Shown: positions 46,801 through 59,953, counted from the first letter of the stretch. The stretch: DNA of 64,000 nucleotides from Punica granatum (GCF_007655135.1 NC_045129.1:26819391-26883390), one strand, 5' to 3'. A program made the numbers and translations. Notes: generated by a model from the sequence alone, not told the origin.

Positions 46801-48276
46801 AGATCAAAGTATTAATGGGCATTGAAGAAGAGTTGAGTGTTGTCTTCAATCTCTTCAAGATATTTTGGGCTAAGAGTGAGCAAGAGTGGAAGAGGATAAG
46901 GCTTGGCAAATTTCGGCCATCCTTAGGCAAACCGTGGTCCCACAGCCAAAGAGGAAAAACCGAGAGAAAGCTCGGGTTTCGTTTGGTCGCGTATTCGATG
47001 TTCATGGTTTGAGTTGAACGTCGAATTGTCGATATACGCGAGAAAACGGATTTAATGAGCCCAAGATTGGCATTTTTCATGGAAAATTACCAAATGTCTA
47101 CATGAGACTCGGAAGCCGGTTTTGCTCCTTTTATGCATTCAGAGCGAGGTTACCCACTTTTGACAGCATATCTTGTATCTGCATCTCACGTCGGTCATTT
47201 TGACATAAATTGTCAAATTACGGGGGCACTTGACCCTTAAGCCGGTAATGCAAATATAGAGCCAGAGATGTCCTAGGAGGCCGAAACTGGATTTCTCAGA
47301 TTGCTTTCTGAGTTGCTTGGGCGATCCGGAGATCAATGTGATCTTTGTTTGTTGAGATTGGGTCTCTAAGGACATGAAAAGTGCATCTGAGACCCTTAAA
47401 GCACTGCTCGGGGGGTCTAGATGAGTTGTGTGAGTCATTCCGATGATTCCACATTGAGCCTTGAGAAGGCTAACATTGTGTAAGGTAGCCATCCGGCATC
47501 AAGTTTCCCCAAATAGGACCTCTGGATATGAATTTTCACTGAAAATGACCTTTTATGCTCATTGGAGGTTACTCGGGAAACTAAAAAGGGTTTTGCTATC
47601 TGATTTGCCCAATTGCATCTGTCCGCTGGAGTTTTTGGGGCAATACAGGGTAAACTTCATTTGCCGTTATTCCATCAGACCAGTCTCCGGTTATGCTCTT
47701 ACGAAGAGGGGTATGCCCGTTTTGTCGCTCGGAAGTCATTCGAGGTGTCTGTATGGCTTCCCAAAGACAATCTGAAGCACTACTTGTGCTCTGTATGATT
47801 GTGGGGCATGGCCGCATCTGATATTTAGAATTAACTTTTCTCCGAGAAACCGGCATTTTTGGACTTCCACTGAAAGGTTGTCTGTATACAGAAAGTTGTT
47901 CTGTATAGAGCAGATGATTTGCGAAATGTGCTTGAAGACACTTTTCATCTATTTGGCATCGATGTGGATTTTTGAAGTCCAATATTGGCTATCTTCCGAT
48001 GGACGAGCGAACTATCGGAAAATAGGATTGTCCATGTAGTACACTGGAAATACCGATTTTGGACATTGTTGATCTCTCTAGTCACTTTGTTGCTTTTTGG
48101 GGACCCTTGGAGTCCTTCTGTCATATGCATATGTCATCTGCTCAATTTTGCCGACTTGGGAATGAATGGTGATTTCTTGCTATGCCGAGCCGTTTTCTGT
48201 ATTCCTGCTCAAGTCATAGTCTGGACCATTGCTGATATCGTTGTTTGGAATGGTAAGCCAAAATGGGGTGCTGACA
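43854..48276 (-). mobile_element. E3 5' LTR, main piece
   Basis: Collinear with the other type-A LTRs in reverse. Perfect tetraloop hairpin 43903-43916, exact primer-core copy 43881-43890, perfect 23-nt hairpin 44022-44044, GC-rich patch 46245-46325, leader hairpin 46479-46516 (10-bp stem), TATA 46677-46683, LTR start at 48276. Confidence 0.92.
46677..46683 (-). promoter_or_regulatory. TATA box of E3 5' LTR
   Basis: Minus-strand TATAAAT followed by CACTTCTCTTCTTGCACACTC, the same block as S1. Confidence 0.65.
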
Positions 48277-48281
48277 CCTAG

Positions 48282-49840
48282 GATATCAGGAAATCACGAA
48301 ATGATGGTTATGCCTTTGGACGGTAAAACATGTGAAGTGCGTATGTGAAAATTGAGATCACATGATAGGAAGACGTCTAGAGAGGACTCGTATACTTCGA
48401 CTTGAGCCGCCTCAAATTGGGCCTGGACTCGAGTCATAGCACGCGAGTGCTCTCTAGACACCAATTCTATTCGTGTTATGCACCTCGGTGTTTTGAGATT
48501 GTGGATTTTAAAAGGTTATATCCACCATTTGGTGATCCGTCGATGCGTTTACAAATTGATACTCGATTTATCCAATTATTTAAGCCGAATGATTTAATTA
48601 ATTAAATGATACGTCTCGTTTCTCTTGTGTGGGGTGGTTTAGTGATTGAGGTGTCGAACCTTAATTATTATGGATTAATGAGATGATTGTTCGAAGTTAA
48701 TGTGCCTAACATGCAAATTAACGTGAAGCCAATGATTTAAACAAAAAATGTAATTGCAATCAATTCCAAGAGTTGGCTTTAATCGTCTCTTGCATGCATA
48801 AGACATTAAGCACAATAATGACGCACGTATTTACAAAGTCGATGCCACTATGATCTCAAATACACAAACAAGCACATAATGCGAACGCAAACATTGTATT
48901 TAAAGAAAACGATAAAATAGCATCAGCTCATACAATGACAATATATGAAAACGCGGGAACCAATTTATTTCGAAGTGAGAGAGGTCCCCTTGAATCCGCG
49001 TGATCCAAGGGAACTCTCGGCCTCCTCCCATGGGGAATGGCCGTGAGTTTCTATGGTTCATGCGGATCAAGACAATCTCTCCTACCACAATCTTAATCAT
49101 TTCCCGCCATGTTAACATATTATATACGATTAATGAACATAAGAAATATGGGAACCAACTAATTTTGAGGGAGAAGAGGCCACTTTAGCCTCGGGTGAAC
49201 CAAGGGAGCTCACGGGTCACTCCCTTGGGACTTTGCCATGAGCTTCCACGGTTCAACCGTGCTATGGCGGTCTGTCCCATCTCGACTCCGGTCATTTCCC
49301 ATCATGATATATGCGTTCCTATGACATGCGAATGTGACAAGAGATGTAAACTTGCGTGAAATTGCATGGGATTGCATGGAATCCTATAAAAATTCGAACT
49401 TGCGTGGAACATGCTCATTAACCACCTTATCTTCCCGAAACAAACAAGGATCAAAAACCTAACTTCTCTTAGTCGTAGAGGAGTTATACCTAGCCTCAAA
49501 ATGCGAGGAAAGAGTCGGAGAAGTGGCTTAGAGAGTCGGAAGACTCGGCTGGACAATGTGCACCAAAGCTGTCTTGGACGGGAAGCTTGGGATAGTTGCA
49601 CGGGCTAGCACGACTCGTTTTGACCCCCAAGGGACTGCTTAAGATGGTTGTGACAACCTTTGGGCGTGCAAGGGCCTGAACATATCCGAAAATGATAAAA
49701 GAAAACCGGTAAAAACTGTGACAACCCGAGGAGAAGAAAAGAGTGAAACGGAGGTTGTGCGTGGTTGATCGGCTCTTGGCACGCGACCACCTTGTCACGA
49801 GAATGAGTAAGGGTCGTGAAGAACCCTTAGAAAGTGTGAG
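48282..49840 (-). mobile_element. E4 3' LTR, piece 3, truncated
   Basis: Resumes the type-B LTR after E3. The part at 49440-49840 is the reverse of the plus-strand LTR piece at 56450-56880 (shared CCTCG..CCGAGG and the block around GACAACC). The U3 part and LTR start are missing; the right edge is approximate. Confidence 0.75.
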
Positions 49841-50172
49841 AAAATAAACATCGGACACGAAGTCCGGAAAGCAGTGAGAAGTAAATGCAAATTTGAGAGG
49901 AGGGGGATAACGAATATAGAAGCAGGAGTCCATGTTAGACAATAGCGCTTGACGTTGAGCCGGAGTCACGTGCGGGCGACGTGGGATGCCGACTGTTACG
50001 CAGTGGGAAAGTCGTAGGGTGATGACATTAGGTGACCCCTAGAGGACCCTCCACTCAATTTGAGATTGCGACCTGCCGCATGAGGCAATCGTGAGTCTGT
50101 CAAGGAGGAGATGCCCCTTGGGGTTCTATGTCGTATTTGCACACAGGAGAAAACAGTAGCTAACAGTGGATG
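49841..50172. other. Unassigned stretch at the E4 truncation
   Basis: I could not align this part to other copies in the window. It lies between the broken 3' LTR and E4's 3' untranslated region. No supported gene. Confidence 0.4.
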
Positions 50173-50993
50173 TCAATCGTGTGGGACCACTGAAATTGCA
50201 GTGTGTACAAGGAATCTATGTAAAGATGTTTTTGGAGATTTCAATTGGATGACCGTTTGAGGGTGGCCATGTCCCTGAAAGAGAAAGGCTTTTGGTAGAA
50301 CGGGCGCGACCTGTGGAGCGTATTCGTAAAGGTAAAGGAAAGGATCTTTTGGGATCCTCCAAATCAAGGATACAATAATTTGATCCCATTTTGAGGCATG
50401 TCTCGAGCCCGGAGAGTCGGAGAGAGTTTGCTTGTATCGAAGACTGCCGAACCACTACTCATTGTAGCCTCACGCGAAGTGCCGCTGTTCTTTCGTGGTC
50501 TAGCCGACAATTGCCCCTTATTTTTGCCTAGACCGCAAAGCGCATGACGGTCTAGCGGGGTATTTTTGTTTTGATATTTCTCTCATGAAACTCTCATTTT
50601 GCTACGACCGCTCGGGTTAGGCTTCGATCGCACCTCTCGATTCCTCTAACTTTTGCCTAGACCGCCCTTAGCGGATTTTCAGTCTAGTGAGGACTTGATT
50701 TGTGCTCTCCTTTTACCATGGCTCCCCTTTATGGGATTTTAAGCCGTGCCCCTCGTTCCCTAGCTGTTGCATTGGCCGCTTCAGAGAGGTTTTTGACCTA
50801 ACGGGAAGTTATTCTTTTTTTCTCTCAAGAAGGTTTTGAGGTAAGGAAGAATGACGAGAGTAAATACAAGTATGGGTGAATAGAGAAATTGTTACAATGA
50901 AACGGGTGCGAGACCCGACAAACAAAGAACGAATGTGTTGTTCGTGACTTGCAGTGGAGGGAGGATGAAGGAGTAGTAAGGTGCCAAAGGCGC
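50173..50993 (-). other. E4 3' untranslated region
   Basis: Reverse counterpart of E2 30983-31800, with the repeated CTAGACCGC...GGTCTAGCGGGG motif (about 50520-50790). The tandem array and polypurine tract are absent. Confidence 0.75.
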
Positions 50994-53900
50994 TCAGGGA
51001 TAGTATTTCTTGAGAGCGTCGGCATTGACCGAGAGCGCATTTTCGGTCCCGTCCATGTCGCTTAGGATGATTGCCCCACCGGAGAAAGTTTCCCTAACAA
51101 CGAGGGGCTAGTCATATTTGTACGAGAACTTCCCCCAAGAGTCAGGCGCGACGTGTAGGACCTTCTGTAGGACGAGGTCGCCGAGATTAAACTCGCGGTG
51201 ATGGACTTTCACATTGAATGCTCGGGCCATTCTTCGTTGGTAACATTGCCCGTGGCAAAGCTTTTCAGCCTCTTCTCATCGATGAGATTGAGCTATTCAT
51301 AGCGCTGTTTAGCCCATTCTACTTCTTCGAGTTCGGTCTCGGCAAGGATCCTCATGGAGGGAATTTCCACTTCAATCGGGAGGACTGCTTCCATGCCGTA
51401 GACCAAGGAATACGGGGTTGCCCCAGTAGAAGTACGGATGGATGTTCGGTACGCCGAGGGGGCATAAGGGAGCATCTCATCCTTATAATTCACCGTCATT
51501 TTTTCGATGATCTTCTTGATATTCTTGTTTGCATCTTCCACTGCACCGTTCATTTGGGGACGGTACGGAGTGGAATTGTAGTGCAGGATTTTGAACTGTG
51601 CACATAGTTCGTCGATGATCTTATTGTTCAGATTCTTGGCTTTATCCGTGATGATTGTTGAGGGGACTCCGTAACAGGCAACGATGTCACACTTGAGGAA
51701 ACATGCCACGGCTTTTGCGGTGACCGAAGCGAGCGTTATGGCCTCAATCCACTTGGTGAAGTAGTCGATCGCTACCAAGATGAATAAGTGTCCGTTGGAT
51801 GCCTTGGGATTTATGGGACCGATCACGTCGATGCCCTACATCGTGAAGGGCCATGGGGCTGCCATCAGATGCAGCTCGTTAGGAGGTGCTTTGATCTGGT
51901 CGGCGTAGACCTGGCACAAGTAACAGTACCTGACGTGCTTGACGCAATCAGTGTCCATGGTGGACTAATAGTAGCCCAGGCGCATAAGCTTCTTAGCGAG
52001 CATGAGCCCATTCATGTGGGGTCCGCAACTCCATCCGTGCACTTCCTCCATGAAGGGTCGTGCTTTGTGTTCGTCGATACACCGAAGTAGCGTAGCGTAG
52101 AAAGAACGACGATAGAGCGTCTCGCCGCTCAGGAAGTAATGTACCGCGAGTCGCCTGAGTGTTTTTCGGTCGCGACGATCGGCGAATGGAGGATATTGGC
52201 CAGTTTGCAGGAAGTTTTTAATGTCTTCGTACCACGGCTTCGCATCGGTTGCCTCGATCGCGTCACAGTAGGTAGGATCTTTGGTGATCTCGATCTCGAT
52301 CTCGATCTCGAGGGGCTCGATGAGATTTTACTTCGTGATGCTACCATGGAAGCGAGCGTCGCGAGTACGTCTGCAAACTGGTTCTTCATGCGCGGTGTAT
52401 AAGTAAAAGAGATCTTTTTGAAGTTCACTGCTAACTCCTCGAGATACTCCTGTTACGGTACTAGCTTTGCGTCCTTCGTCTTCCATTGCCCCAACGTTTG
52501 GAAGATTGTGAGCATGGAGTCACCAAATACTTCCAGCTCCTTCACCTTGAAATCGATTGCCGCCTGTAGACCGAGGATGCATGCCTCATACTCGGCCACG
52601 TTATTGGTGCAGGAGAAGTTAACCTTCGCCGCCACCAGATAATAGCGCCCGTCAGGGGATATCAACACTATGCCGATACCGGATCCGGTGGAATTGACTA
52701 CACCGTCGAAATACATTTTCCACGTAGGCTTATCCTCCTCCTCGTCCACTTGGAGGATCCCTTCGTCTGGGAAGTCGGATTGATCGGTGTGTCATACTCG
52801 ATCGGGAACTCCACTAATTGATCTGCGATTGCCTGCCTCTTGACTGACGTGCGGGACACATACTCGATGTCGTACTCCGTTAACTGACAATGCCATTTCA
52901 CGATATTCCTCATGGAGGACGGACTATCAAGCAAATACTTCAGAGGATCCGCTTTTGACAGCAAGCGGATTGTATGGTAGAGCGTGTACTACCGGAGCCT
53001 CTGCATGACCCACACCAGCGCGCAGCACATTTTCTCGATTTTCGAGTAGTTGGATTCCCCTTCTGTAAACTTCTTGCTCAAGTAGTAGATTGCGTGTTCT
53101 GAATGTGCGGACTCATCCTCTTGCCCCAACATGCACCCCAAAGATTGCTCGCGCACAGTTAGATATAAGATGAGGGGACGATCCGGTGTAGGTCGAACCA
53201 ACACTGGCGACTGAATTAGGTATGCTATGATGGTGTCAAAGGCCTTATGACAGTCCTCGTCCCACTCGATCGCCGCATTTTTACGGACCAAGCGAAAGAG
53301 TGGTTGACATTTATCCTTCAGGTTTGCGATGAAGCGCGCAATGTAATTCAGTCGTCCTAGGAAGCCTCGGACTTCACGAACCGACGATGGCGAGGGTGAC
53401 TCTCTGATTGCCTTAACTTTGTCCGGGTCGACCTCGATACTGCGTTCGCTGACCACGAACCCTAACAGTTTTCCCAACTTGGCGCCGAATGTGCACTTCG
53501 TCGGATTGAGTCGGAGCTTGTATTCCCTTAGACGGTCAAAGAGGCGCTTCAGGTTGATGAGGTGATCTTCCCCTTCTTTAGAGTTAGCGATTATGTTGTC
53601 GACGTAGACCTCGATTTCCTTGTGCATCATCTCGTGGAATAGCGTGACCATGGCCCTCTGATAGGTCGCCCCAGCATTTTTGAGGCTGAAGGGCATGACT
53701 CGGTAACAGAAGGTGCCCCACATTGTGGTGAATGCCGTCTTGATTTTGTCCTCTTCAGCCATCCGGATTTGGTTATACTCGGAGAAGCCATCCATGAAAG
53801 AGAACTGAGCATGGCGTGCCGTGTTGTCGACTAGGATGTCGATTTAGGGCAATAGGAAATTGTCTTCGGGACTGCCCTTATTGAGGTCTCGGTAGTTGAC

Positions 53901-54438
53901 ACAGACTCAAACTCTTCCGTCCTTCTTTTCCACTGGCACGATATTTGCCACCCACTCGGAGTAGTTGCAGACTTCCAGGAACTCGGCGTTGATCTGTTTA
54001 ACGACCTCCTCTTTGATGCGGAGGAGGAGACCGACACGTTGTCGTCGTAATTGTTGTCGCTTGGGTGGGAACTTCTCCGTGTCGAGTGGGAAGAAGTGCT
54101 TGACTATCGAAGGGTCTAAGCCTGGTATGTCGGTGTATGACCAGGCAAAGACCTCTTGGTACTTTGTTAGGAAATTGATCATTCGAGCCCATTGTGTAGG
54201 GTCGAAGCTCGTCCCGATCTTTAAAATGCGGGGCTCCTCTTTGGCGCCCACATTGATCTCTTACGTGGGCTCGACTGAAGTGAGTTGGTGATCCTCTAGG
54301 CAGCGCAAACTCTCTTCTATCCCGGACACTCGAGGGTCCTCGTCGAGCTCTTCTCCGAAGTATATGGGTCCGGGCTCTACGAGACGTTCTTCGGATGGGT
54401 TCGAATCGACGCAACGAAGATTTGGATTCGAGTGGAGC
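50994..54438 (-). pseudogene. pol: E4 pol: RT, RNase H, integrase
   Basis: Minus-strand homologue of E2 pol, collinear throughout. RT: LDPSIVKH, ..VNYRDLNKGSPEDNF, FMDGFSEYNQI. The catalytic box reads YVDN at 53595-53606, so the second aspartate is lost. RNase H: KMYFDGVVNS, NNVAEYEA, GDSML. Integrase: ..CQVYADQIKAPPNE, WIEAITLASVTAKAV, ITDKAKNLNNK, NGAVEDANK; two residues (Trp-His) are missing after TVNYKD. Breaks include a frame shift near 52780, another near 52340, and several in-frame stops (for example 52453-52455, 51293-51295 and within 53800-53910). A GATCTC microsatellite (52289-52313) lies in the RNase H-integrase spacer. Stop at 50994-50996. Dead. Confidence 0.92.
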
Positions 54439-54615
54439 CTGGAGATTTAAACGAATCGTCTTAGAAATTATGGAGCACTGCAAGTAAGTGAATAGGAGAA
54501 AGAGAGAGTAGACGCGGAAATTCAAAAAATGCATGTAGGTATTTCATTGATAGTATGAATATGAAGCCATAACAAAATCCCTCTTTCGTCGTGCGGCTTA
54601 TGGCTATGCCAACTG
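54439..54615 (-). other. Partial intron upstream of E4 pol
   Basis: Minus-strand distal acceptor ..ATCTCCAG ends at 54439 and the proximal ..TTACTTGCAG at 54478; same arrangement as E1. The 5' splice site is lost at 54615, where another LTR begins. Confidence 0.6.
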
Positions 54616-57000
54616 TCAGCACCCCAATTTGGTCCACCGACTACAACAAAGTCTTGAACCAACCAGGCCATAATATGAGCTCCAGCAGAAAATAATCAGA
54701 CAAAGTCGGTTCACTATTCAAGGTAAGATCGATAAGGTCGACCAGGCGACTCAAGAAGCATGATGACAAATGTTTCAGAGCCTCCCAGAAGGTTTGCGGA
54801 AGGATGACAGATCATGCCGAGACAAGCAGTACAATGCACAAACATGCAAACAAGCAATTGAATAAATTAGTGTTGCTCCGGTCACCCAAACAGGGCAAAA
54901 TCGGCTCTCAAGCTCTCAGTGCATCAAGTCATGATAAACCAACATCGGGCTCGTCGGGATCACCCTCCTTTACACACCAACAATACCTTGTCTTTTGGGT
55001 TATAAAATTTGAATGTGCACTTGATTGGGACTTGAACTTCTCCAACATCTCTTGAATCCATGTGGGACCCACGGCCACTTCCCCATTTTTATTTATTTAT
55101 AAACTAGCCCCATTCTTTAATTGCAATCTAGCATCACTCTTTTATTATTTTGCAAACTAGCCGTTTTTATTATTTATAAATTAGCCCCATTCTTTTATTT
55201 TTCACAAACTAGTCACATTCTTTATTTCATTGGCAAATTAATCCCATTCTTTCCTAATCTAGCATATTCTCATCCATATTTCTCTTTAATTCACATCCAA
55301 GCCCCTTCTTTCCTATTTTATTCTACATTTGTTCACTTTTTCTCCTTTTATCCCTTATTAACTTTTCTTCCATTTTTGATCTCATTCTTCCATTCTTGAA
55401 TCCCACTTCCAACGCAACTTTTTCCTTTTTCAACTTCTCAATTTTCCTTCTTGTTTCTTTCTCTCTCTTGCCCAAAGATCTCATTCATTTTCAGCAAGAA
55501 GCTAAAGAAATTCAGTCAGCATTTTGGGAGAAATATCAGCCAAGTTCACGGATAGAAGAAGAAAGGAAGTTCCTTAAACCGTTTTTCCGATCTTGAGCAA
55601 CATTCCTATCTAGATCTTTTTTTCCTCCTTGCCCATAATTTTCATTCATTGCTCCTATTCATTTTCAGCTAAAGATGGGGAAGAATTTGGTTAGCATGGT
55701 GAGCACAAGAGGACCCAAGTTCAGCTGAAAAGAAAAAGAGAAAGTTCGTGGGAATTTGCTCGGTTTTTGGCACCGCTTTCCAATCTAAACCTTCCTTTCT
55801 CTTCTTACCTTTGACCCTCAAGCAATTAGCATTCATTCCAGCACCGGAGCAAGAGTAGAGGAGGGAGAAAAGAGCAAAATTCGTCCAAGTACAATCGGGG
55901 TAGAATAGAGCAAGAAAATCCTATTAATCGTTTTCCCGTCTTGCACAATTTTTCAATTTTGGACCACCTTCCCACCTTGTCACTCTCCTTCACCTTCACA
56001 CATTGATTCAGCAGAGAAACAGAGGGAATAGGAGAATAATTTCATCCAGGTTCAAGGAGAGCAGAAGAAAGAAAGAAAAAAGTCATTAAACCGCTTTCCC
56101 GTCTCGCATAACTTTCCGATCTAAACCCTTCCTTCCTCTCTTACCCATCACCCTCATTGATTCGGAATTCATTAAGAACTTTCGGAAGGAGAGTGGGTAA
56201 AGAATAGAGAGAATTCGGAGGAAAAGAGGGCTACAGAGGAGAGAACAAAAAAAAACATTATTGTAAAAAAAAAGTCGTTTTTCAGGCAAAACATCCATCT
56301 ACCCTCACCTACTTTCGATCTCTTAAATCTATTTCTGAGCTTAGTTTTAGCATTCGAGGCCTCCAACCCCGCGTTTCAGCAGATAACAAAAACAACACAG
56401 AATCGGGTTTCCATAACCCTTCCCGAGTCTTAGGTTTGCCATTTCCTCTCATGATCATGGCGAGTCATGCCTACACCTCCTAAGGATTCCTCACGACCCT
56501 CACTCTCCCACTTGATAAGGTGGTCACGTGTCGAGAGCTGATCAACCGCGCACAACCTCCATTTCCCTCTTTCCTTCTCCCCGGGTTATCACAGTTTTTA
56601 CCGGTTTTCTTTTGCCATTTTCAGGTTTGTTCAGGCTCTTGCATGCCCAAAGCTTGTCACGACCACCTTAAAAAGTCCCTTAGGAGTCGAGAGGGCCTGT
56701 GCCTACACCGTGCAACCACCTTGAACCATCCGAGCCATCACCTTTCTTCCCGGGAGCCGCTGTTGTTTTTCTGGACAGCTTCTGTGCAACCAAGTCTTCC
56801 GACTCTCTTGCCACTTCTCCGACTCTTTCCTCGTATTCCGAGGCTAGGTATAACTTCTCTATAACTTAGAGAAGTAGGTCTCTTAGTTATCTAGGCTTGT
56901 GGGGTGATAAGGCGGACTCGATTCAACTTAACTTCCATGTTCTAACTTGCATGTAAATATCAACTTATTGTATGTGTGTTTACTACTGGAGTGTTGGACG
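54616..57000 (+). mobile_element. Plus-strand LTR piece inside E4 (type B/C)
   Basis: Starts TGTCAGCACCCCAATTTGG at 54616, after a CCAAC flank. It is AT-rich, then has three related passages (about 55600, 55750 and 56080) with 'CCGTTTTTCCGATCTTG..CAACATTCC'-like wording, followed by the block shared with E4's 3' LTR (56450-56880). The right part of the LTR is missing; the right boundary near 57000 is approximate. Confidence 0.75.
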
Positions 57001-57054
57001 GGTGTCAAAGACTCATTTCACATTCTTTTCCTTAGATCCCGGGTTTGGCCCTTG

Positions 57055-57360
57055 AGAAATTTCGTGAACCATCTGACTTCAAAATGAGCTGAAATATTTG
57101 CCATAGGTTCTTAATGTTATTTTAAGTCCCCACAAAAAATTTCAGATTTTTCTGAGCACTGGATCTCCAGATAAAAAATGTTTACCCGTCATTTCGGTGT
57201 TTTCGGTCTGATTTTGATAGGTCTCGTGAGCCATCCGACTTCGAAATAAGCTGAAATTTTTACCATAGGTTCTTGATGTTATTTTGAGGTCCTACACAAA
57301 ATTTCATATTTTTAGGGGCGCTGCAACTCCGAATAAAAATTATTTACCGAACTTTCTGTC
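57055..57360 (+). repeat. Two tandem ~180-base units
   Basis: The block 'CGTGAACCATCTGACTTC..GAGCTGAAAT..CCATAGGTTCTT.ATGTTATTTT' occurs at about 57063 and again at about 57225. Two diverged units; no gene. It could be the edge of a satellite or part of an LTR. Confidence 0.65.
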
Positions 57361-57650
57361 TATTCGATAAATCAGAAATCGAGGGTGTGAATTCCTCAAA
57401 ATCGAGCAGGGCTCTTTGGGGGCCTAATCGTCGGTCCAATCGTGCGACGTACCCTTACGCGGAATCCCTATTTATCCTGTGCTCCTAACATCGGTCGTGG
57501 GACGCGACCTACAGGTTCTTAAAGCTCGAATGATATGCAATGCAAGTGCATAAATAAAGTGCATGAAGTAGATAAGCGGTAAATAACAAAAAGAGATAAA
57601 TAAATAAACAAGCAAGCAAGCAAATGGAATCGAGCCTGAATCCTCTAAAG
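57361..57650 (-). other. E4 leader
   Basis: Reverse counterpart of the first ~300 bases of the E2 leader, including the AAATAAACAAGCAAGCAAG stretch. ORF1 and gag should follow to the left but are deleted. Confidence 0.8.
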
Positions 57651-57669
57651 ATCCCCAGTGGAGTCGCCA
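57651..57669 (-). promoter_or_regulatory. Primer binding site of E4
   Basis: Minus-strand TGGCGACTCCACTGGGGAT, three bases from the LTR end. It matches the E2 site except in the last base. Confidence 0.85.
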
Positions 57670-57672
57670 AGT

Positions 57673-59273
57673 TGTGTGCACCCGAATTTTAATCTTGTTG
57701 GGGTGCGCATGCACGCCTACGCAGCGTGGCTTGGGAGTATCCACCTTCCCGGGGACGGGCGACGGACGCACGTGAGAAGGAGTCGCCACTTACTGTTTAC
57801 GACCCGAAGGTCGAGGGCCGTTGAGTTACCCGTGTCTAGGGGTATGTGATACACCTAGTATGATAAGGCAAAGGTCATACGGAACCAGAAATTCCGAATT
57901 CGGAGGTTTTATTACGTGCGGCCTATATCCCGCATGCCTTTTTGATACTCTAGTTTGCTAGGTTTGCCATTTATTGTTTATTTACTGCATGGATTAGGTT
58001 GCACTCACTTTGCCCGTTTTGACATCATAAATTCGGTGAAATGATCGTTTCGGGACAAGGCCCCGAAAGAAGAGTAGGCTTGCATCTCGAGGAATCAGTT
58101 CACTATCTTCACGTTACAGTTCATCGAACCGTGGAGGTCGATTCCCTGAGCGAACTGAGACCGCGAGTGTACGGGCTTACTCATCTCTAGGTAGCAATAG
58201 ACCGACTTGATCGGTTCGATACTCGGACCTCTCGCTCGCCGATCGGGAATCCTTACAAATGAACGAATAAATGTACAAACGAAATCCTCACAATGTACAC
58301 TCGAATAATTACAAAGTACAATTGAATAAAGTAAATGGATCACGATTGGTTCGCATTGGGCCAATATTCCACTCTGGCTTACTGTAAGATTTTTGAATGA
58401 CCGACAAACAAATTAAAGCAACGCAGGCTCAAGGAGCCGGGGGTTGGGTCCAACCGAACCAACGAGCAACGCGAGAATCGGTCGATTCTCACGATGACCA
58501 TTGGATCGTTCGAGCTCCTGGGTGATGTCTAATCGCGATTCACACACCCGATCCGAGTCGTCTTCTACATAGACATTACTCGGAGTAGAGTGGTGACTCG
58601 GGGCTAGACCCCATTCCGCACTCAGGTTGCGCGCGCTCTATGTACATGGGAGTGTTGGGCCTCGTGGTCAATGGTTTGGGGTGTTGGACCCTGTGGTAAG
58701 CGTGACCTATGGGTTCGGGTTCGAACCACGACAAATCAGCAAGCAACAATAAAAAATAGAGAAAAACTGATAGAAACAGATGAAAACAGACAAAAATAGA
58801 TAAATACAGATAAGTTGTGTATTAAGTCGAATTTACGTGATTTAATCAGTTATTAACCGGGGTTAATTGGAAAACAATTTATCTAACCTAGGCAAGCAGA
58901 AGAACATGCTAGGATACAGTGCTAGGCCAATTATACATGTGTGCGTTGATTTTAAGACTTAGTTCTGTAAGTAGCACTGCGGTTTCACTGAATATGCTAA
59001 GCTCATATTTTGACTCTAGATTTGGAACCTAGCATTCCTCCTAGCCATTATTTAATGTTTGATTAGGTCAAGTCAATGATTAATCCGGTATTATGTATTT
59101 TGCAACAGAAATAACAACGCTAACCACTGAATCTACGATAAGACGATAGAAACACTGAAAGTGGATGAAATGGGCCATGCGAATGAAACTCGAATTCGAA
59201 CGGATTGCCTCTCTTTACCCACAGATCGAGGTGTTTCGTTCTCCTTAACGCCTAAGATATCGACAAATCACGA
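57673..59273 (-). mobile_element. E4 5' LTR, visible part
   Basis: Starts TGTGTGCACCCG and is collinear with the E4 3' LTR pieces. It has the exact primer-core copy GGAGTCGCCA (57779-57788), a perfect tetraloop hairpin (57800-57813) and the 23-nt hairpin, one pair shorter (57915-57936). It is interrupted by E5 at 59274; the rest lies right of the window. Confidence 0.9.
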
Positions 59274-59953
59274 TGTCAACACCCAATTTTGGTCCATCCA
59301 GCAAATGAAGCTCATTGATAGCATACAAGCTATGACTTCGGCAGAGTACAGAAAAACAGCTCAACAGAGCGAAAAGTCACTATTCATCCTCAAGTCAGCG
59401 AAATCGGGCAAATGACACATACACCTGACAGAAGGACTCTAAGGGTAATCAAAAGACAATAGAGCGACCAGAGAGCTCAACAATGCCCAAAACCGGCATT
59501 TTCAGTATATCACACGGACGGTACTATTTTTCGATAGTTCGCTCGATCGTCGTAAGATGGCCAATATTGGACTTCAAAAATCCACTTCAATGCCAAACAG
59601 ATGAAAAGTGTCCCCAAAGGCATTTTGCAAATCATCTACTCTATACAGAACAACTTTCTGTATACAGACAACTTTTCAGTGGAAGTCCAAAAATGTCGGT
59701 TTCCTAGAGAAAAGTTAATTCCAAATGTCATATTTGGCCATGCTCCACCAGCACACAGAGCATGAACAATGCTTCAGATTGTCTCTTGGAAGTCACACAG
59801 ACACTTCAAATGACTTCCGAGCGGCAAAACAAGCATACCCCTCTTCGGAAGAGCATAGTCGGAGACTGGTCTGATGGAATTACGGCAAACGAAGTTCATA
59901 CCGCAATGCCCTTAAAACTCTAGCGGACATTTACAAATGGGCAAAACAGACAG

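Larger units (their letters stand above)
17946..48276 (-). mobile_element. E3: type-A LTR element with nested insertions
   Basis: The outer ends TGTACGGACCC (17946) and GGTGCTGACA (48276) carry the perfect target duplication CCTAG (17941-17945 and 48277-48281), so the whole span is one insertion. The 3' LTR is 17946-18087 plus 34379-37524. The internal part is only 37525-38569 (ORF1 start, leader, primer site). The 5' LTR is 38570-38655 plus 43854-48276. E2 sits in the left LTR and S2 in the right one. It has no gag or pol and could move only with proteins from another element. Confidence 0.9.
11580..59273 (-). mobile_element. E4: nested Tat/Ogre element, type-B LTRs (right end beyond window)
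   Basis: A minus-strand element assembled from pieces. Its 3' LTR is 11580-11872, 16676-17940 and 48282 to about 49840. Its internal region with pol is 50173-54615, its leader and primer site 57361-57672, and its 5' LTR 57673-59273 and beyond. The LTR pieces join cleanly once the nested insertions and their target duplications are removed. ORF1, gag and protease are missing, as are the start of the 3' LTR and its polypurine tract. The left flank TTAGG (11575-11579) is the expected target duplication; its partner is not in the window. The many stops and a mutated RT show it is dead. Confidence 0.82.

Noticed and set aside
49496..49969. 157-codon minus-strand open frame
   Set aside because: Lies in LTR sequence; the matching plus-strand LTR piece (56450-56880) does not conserve the frame.
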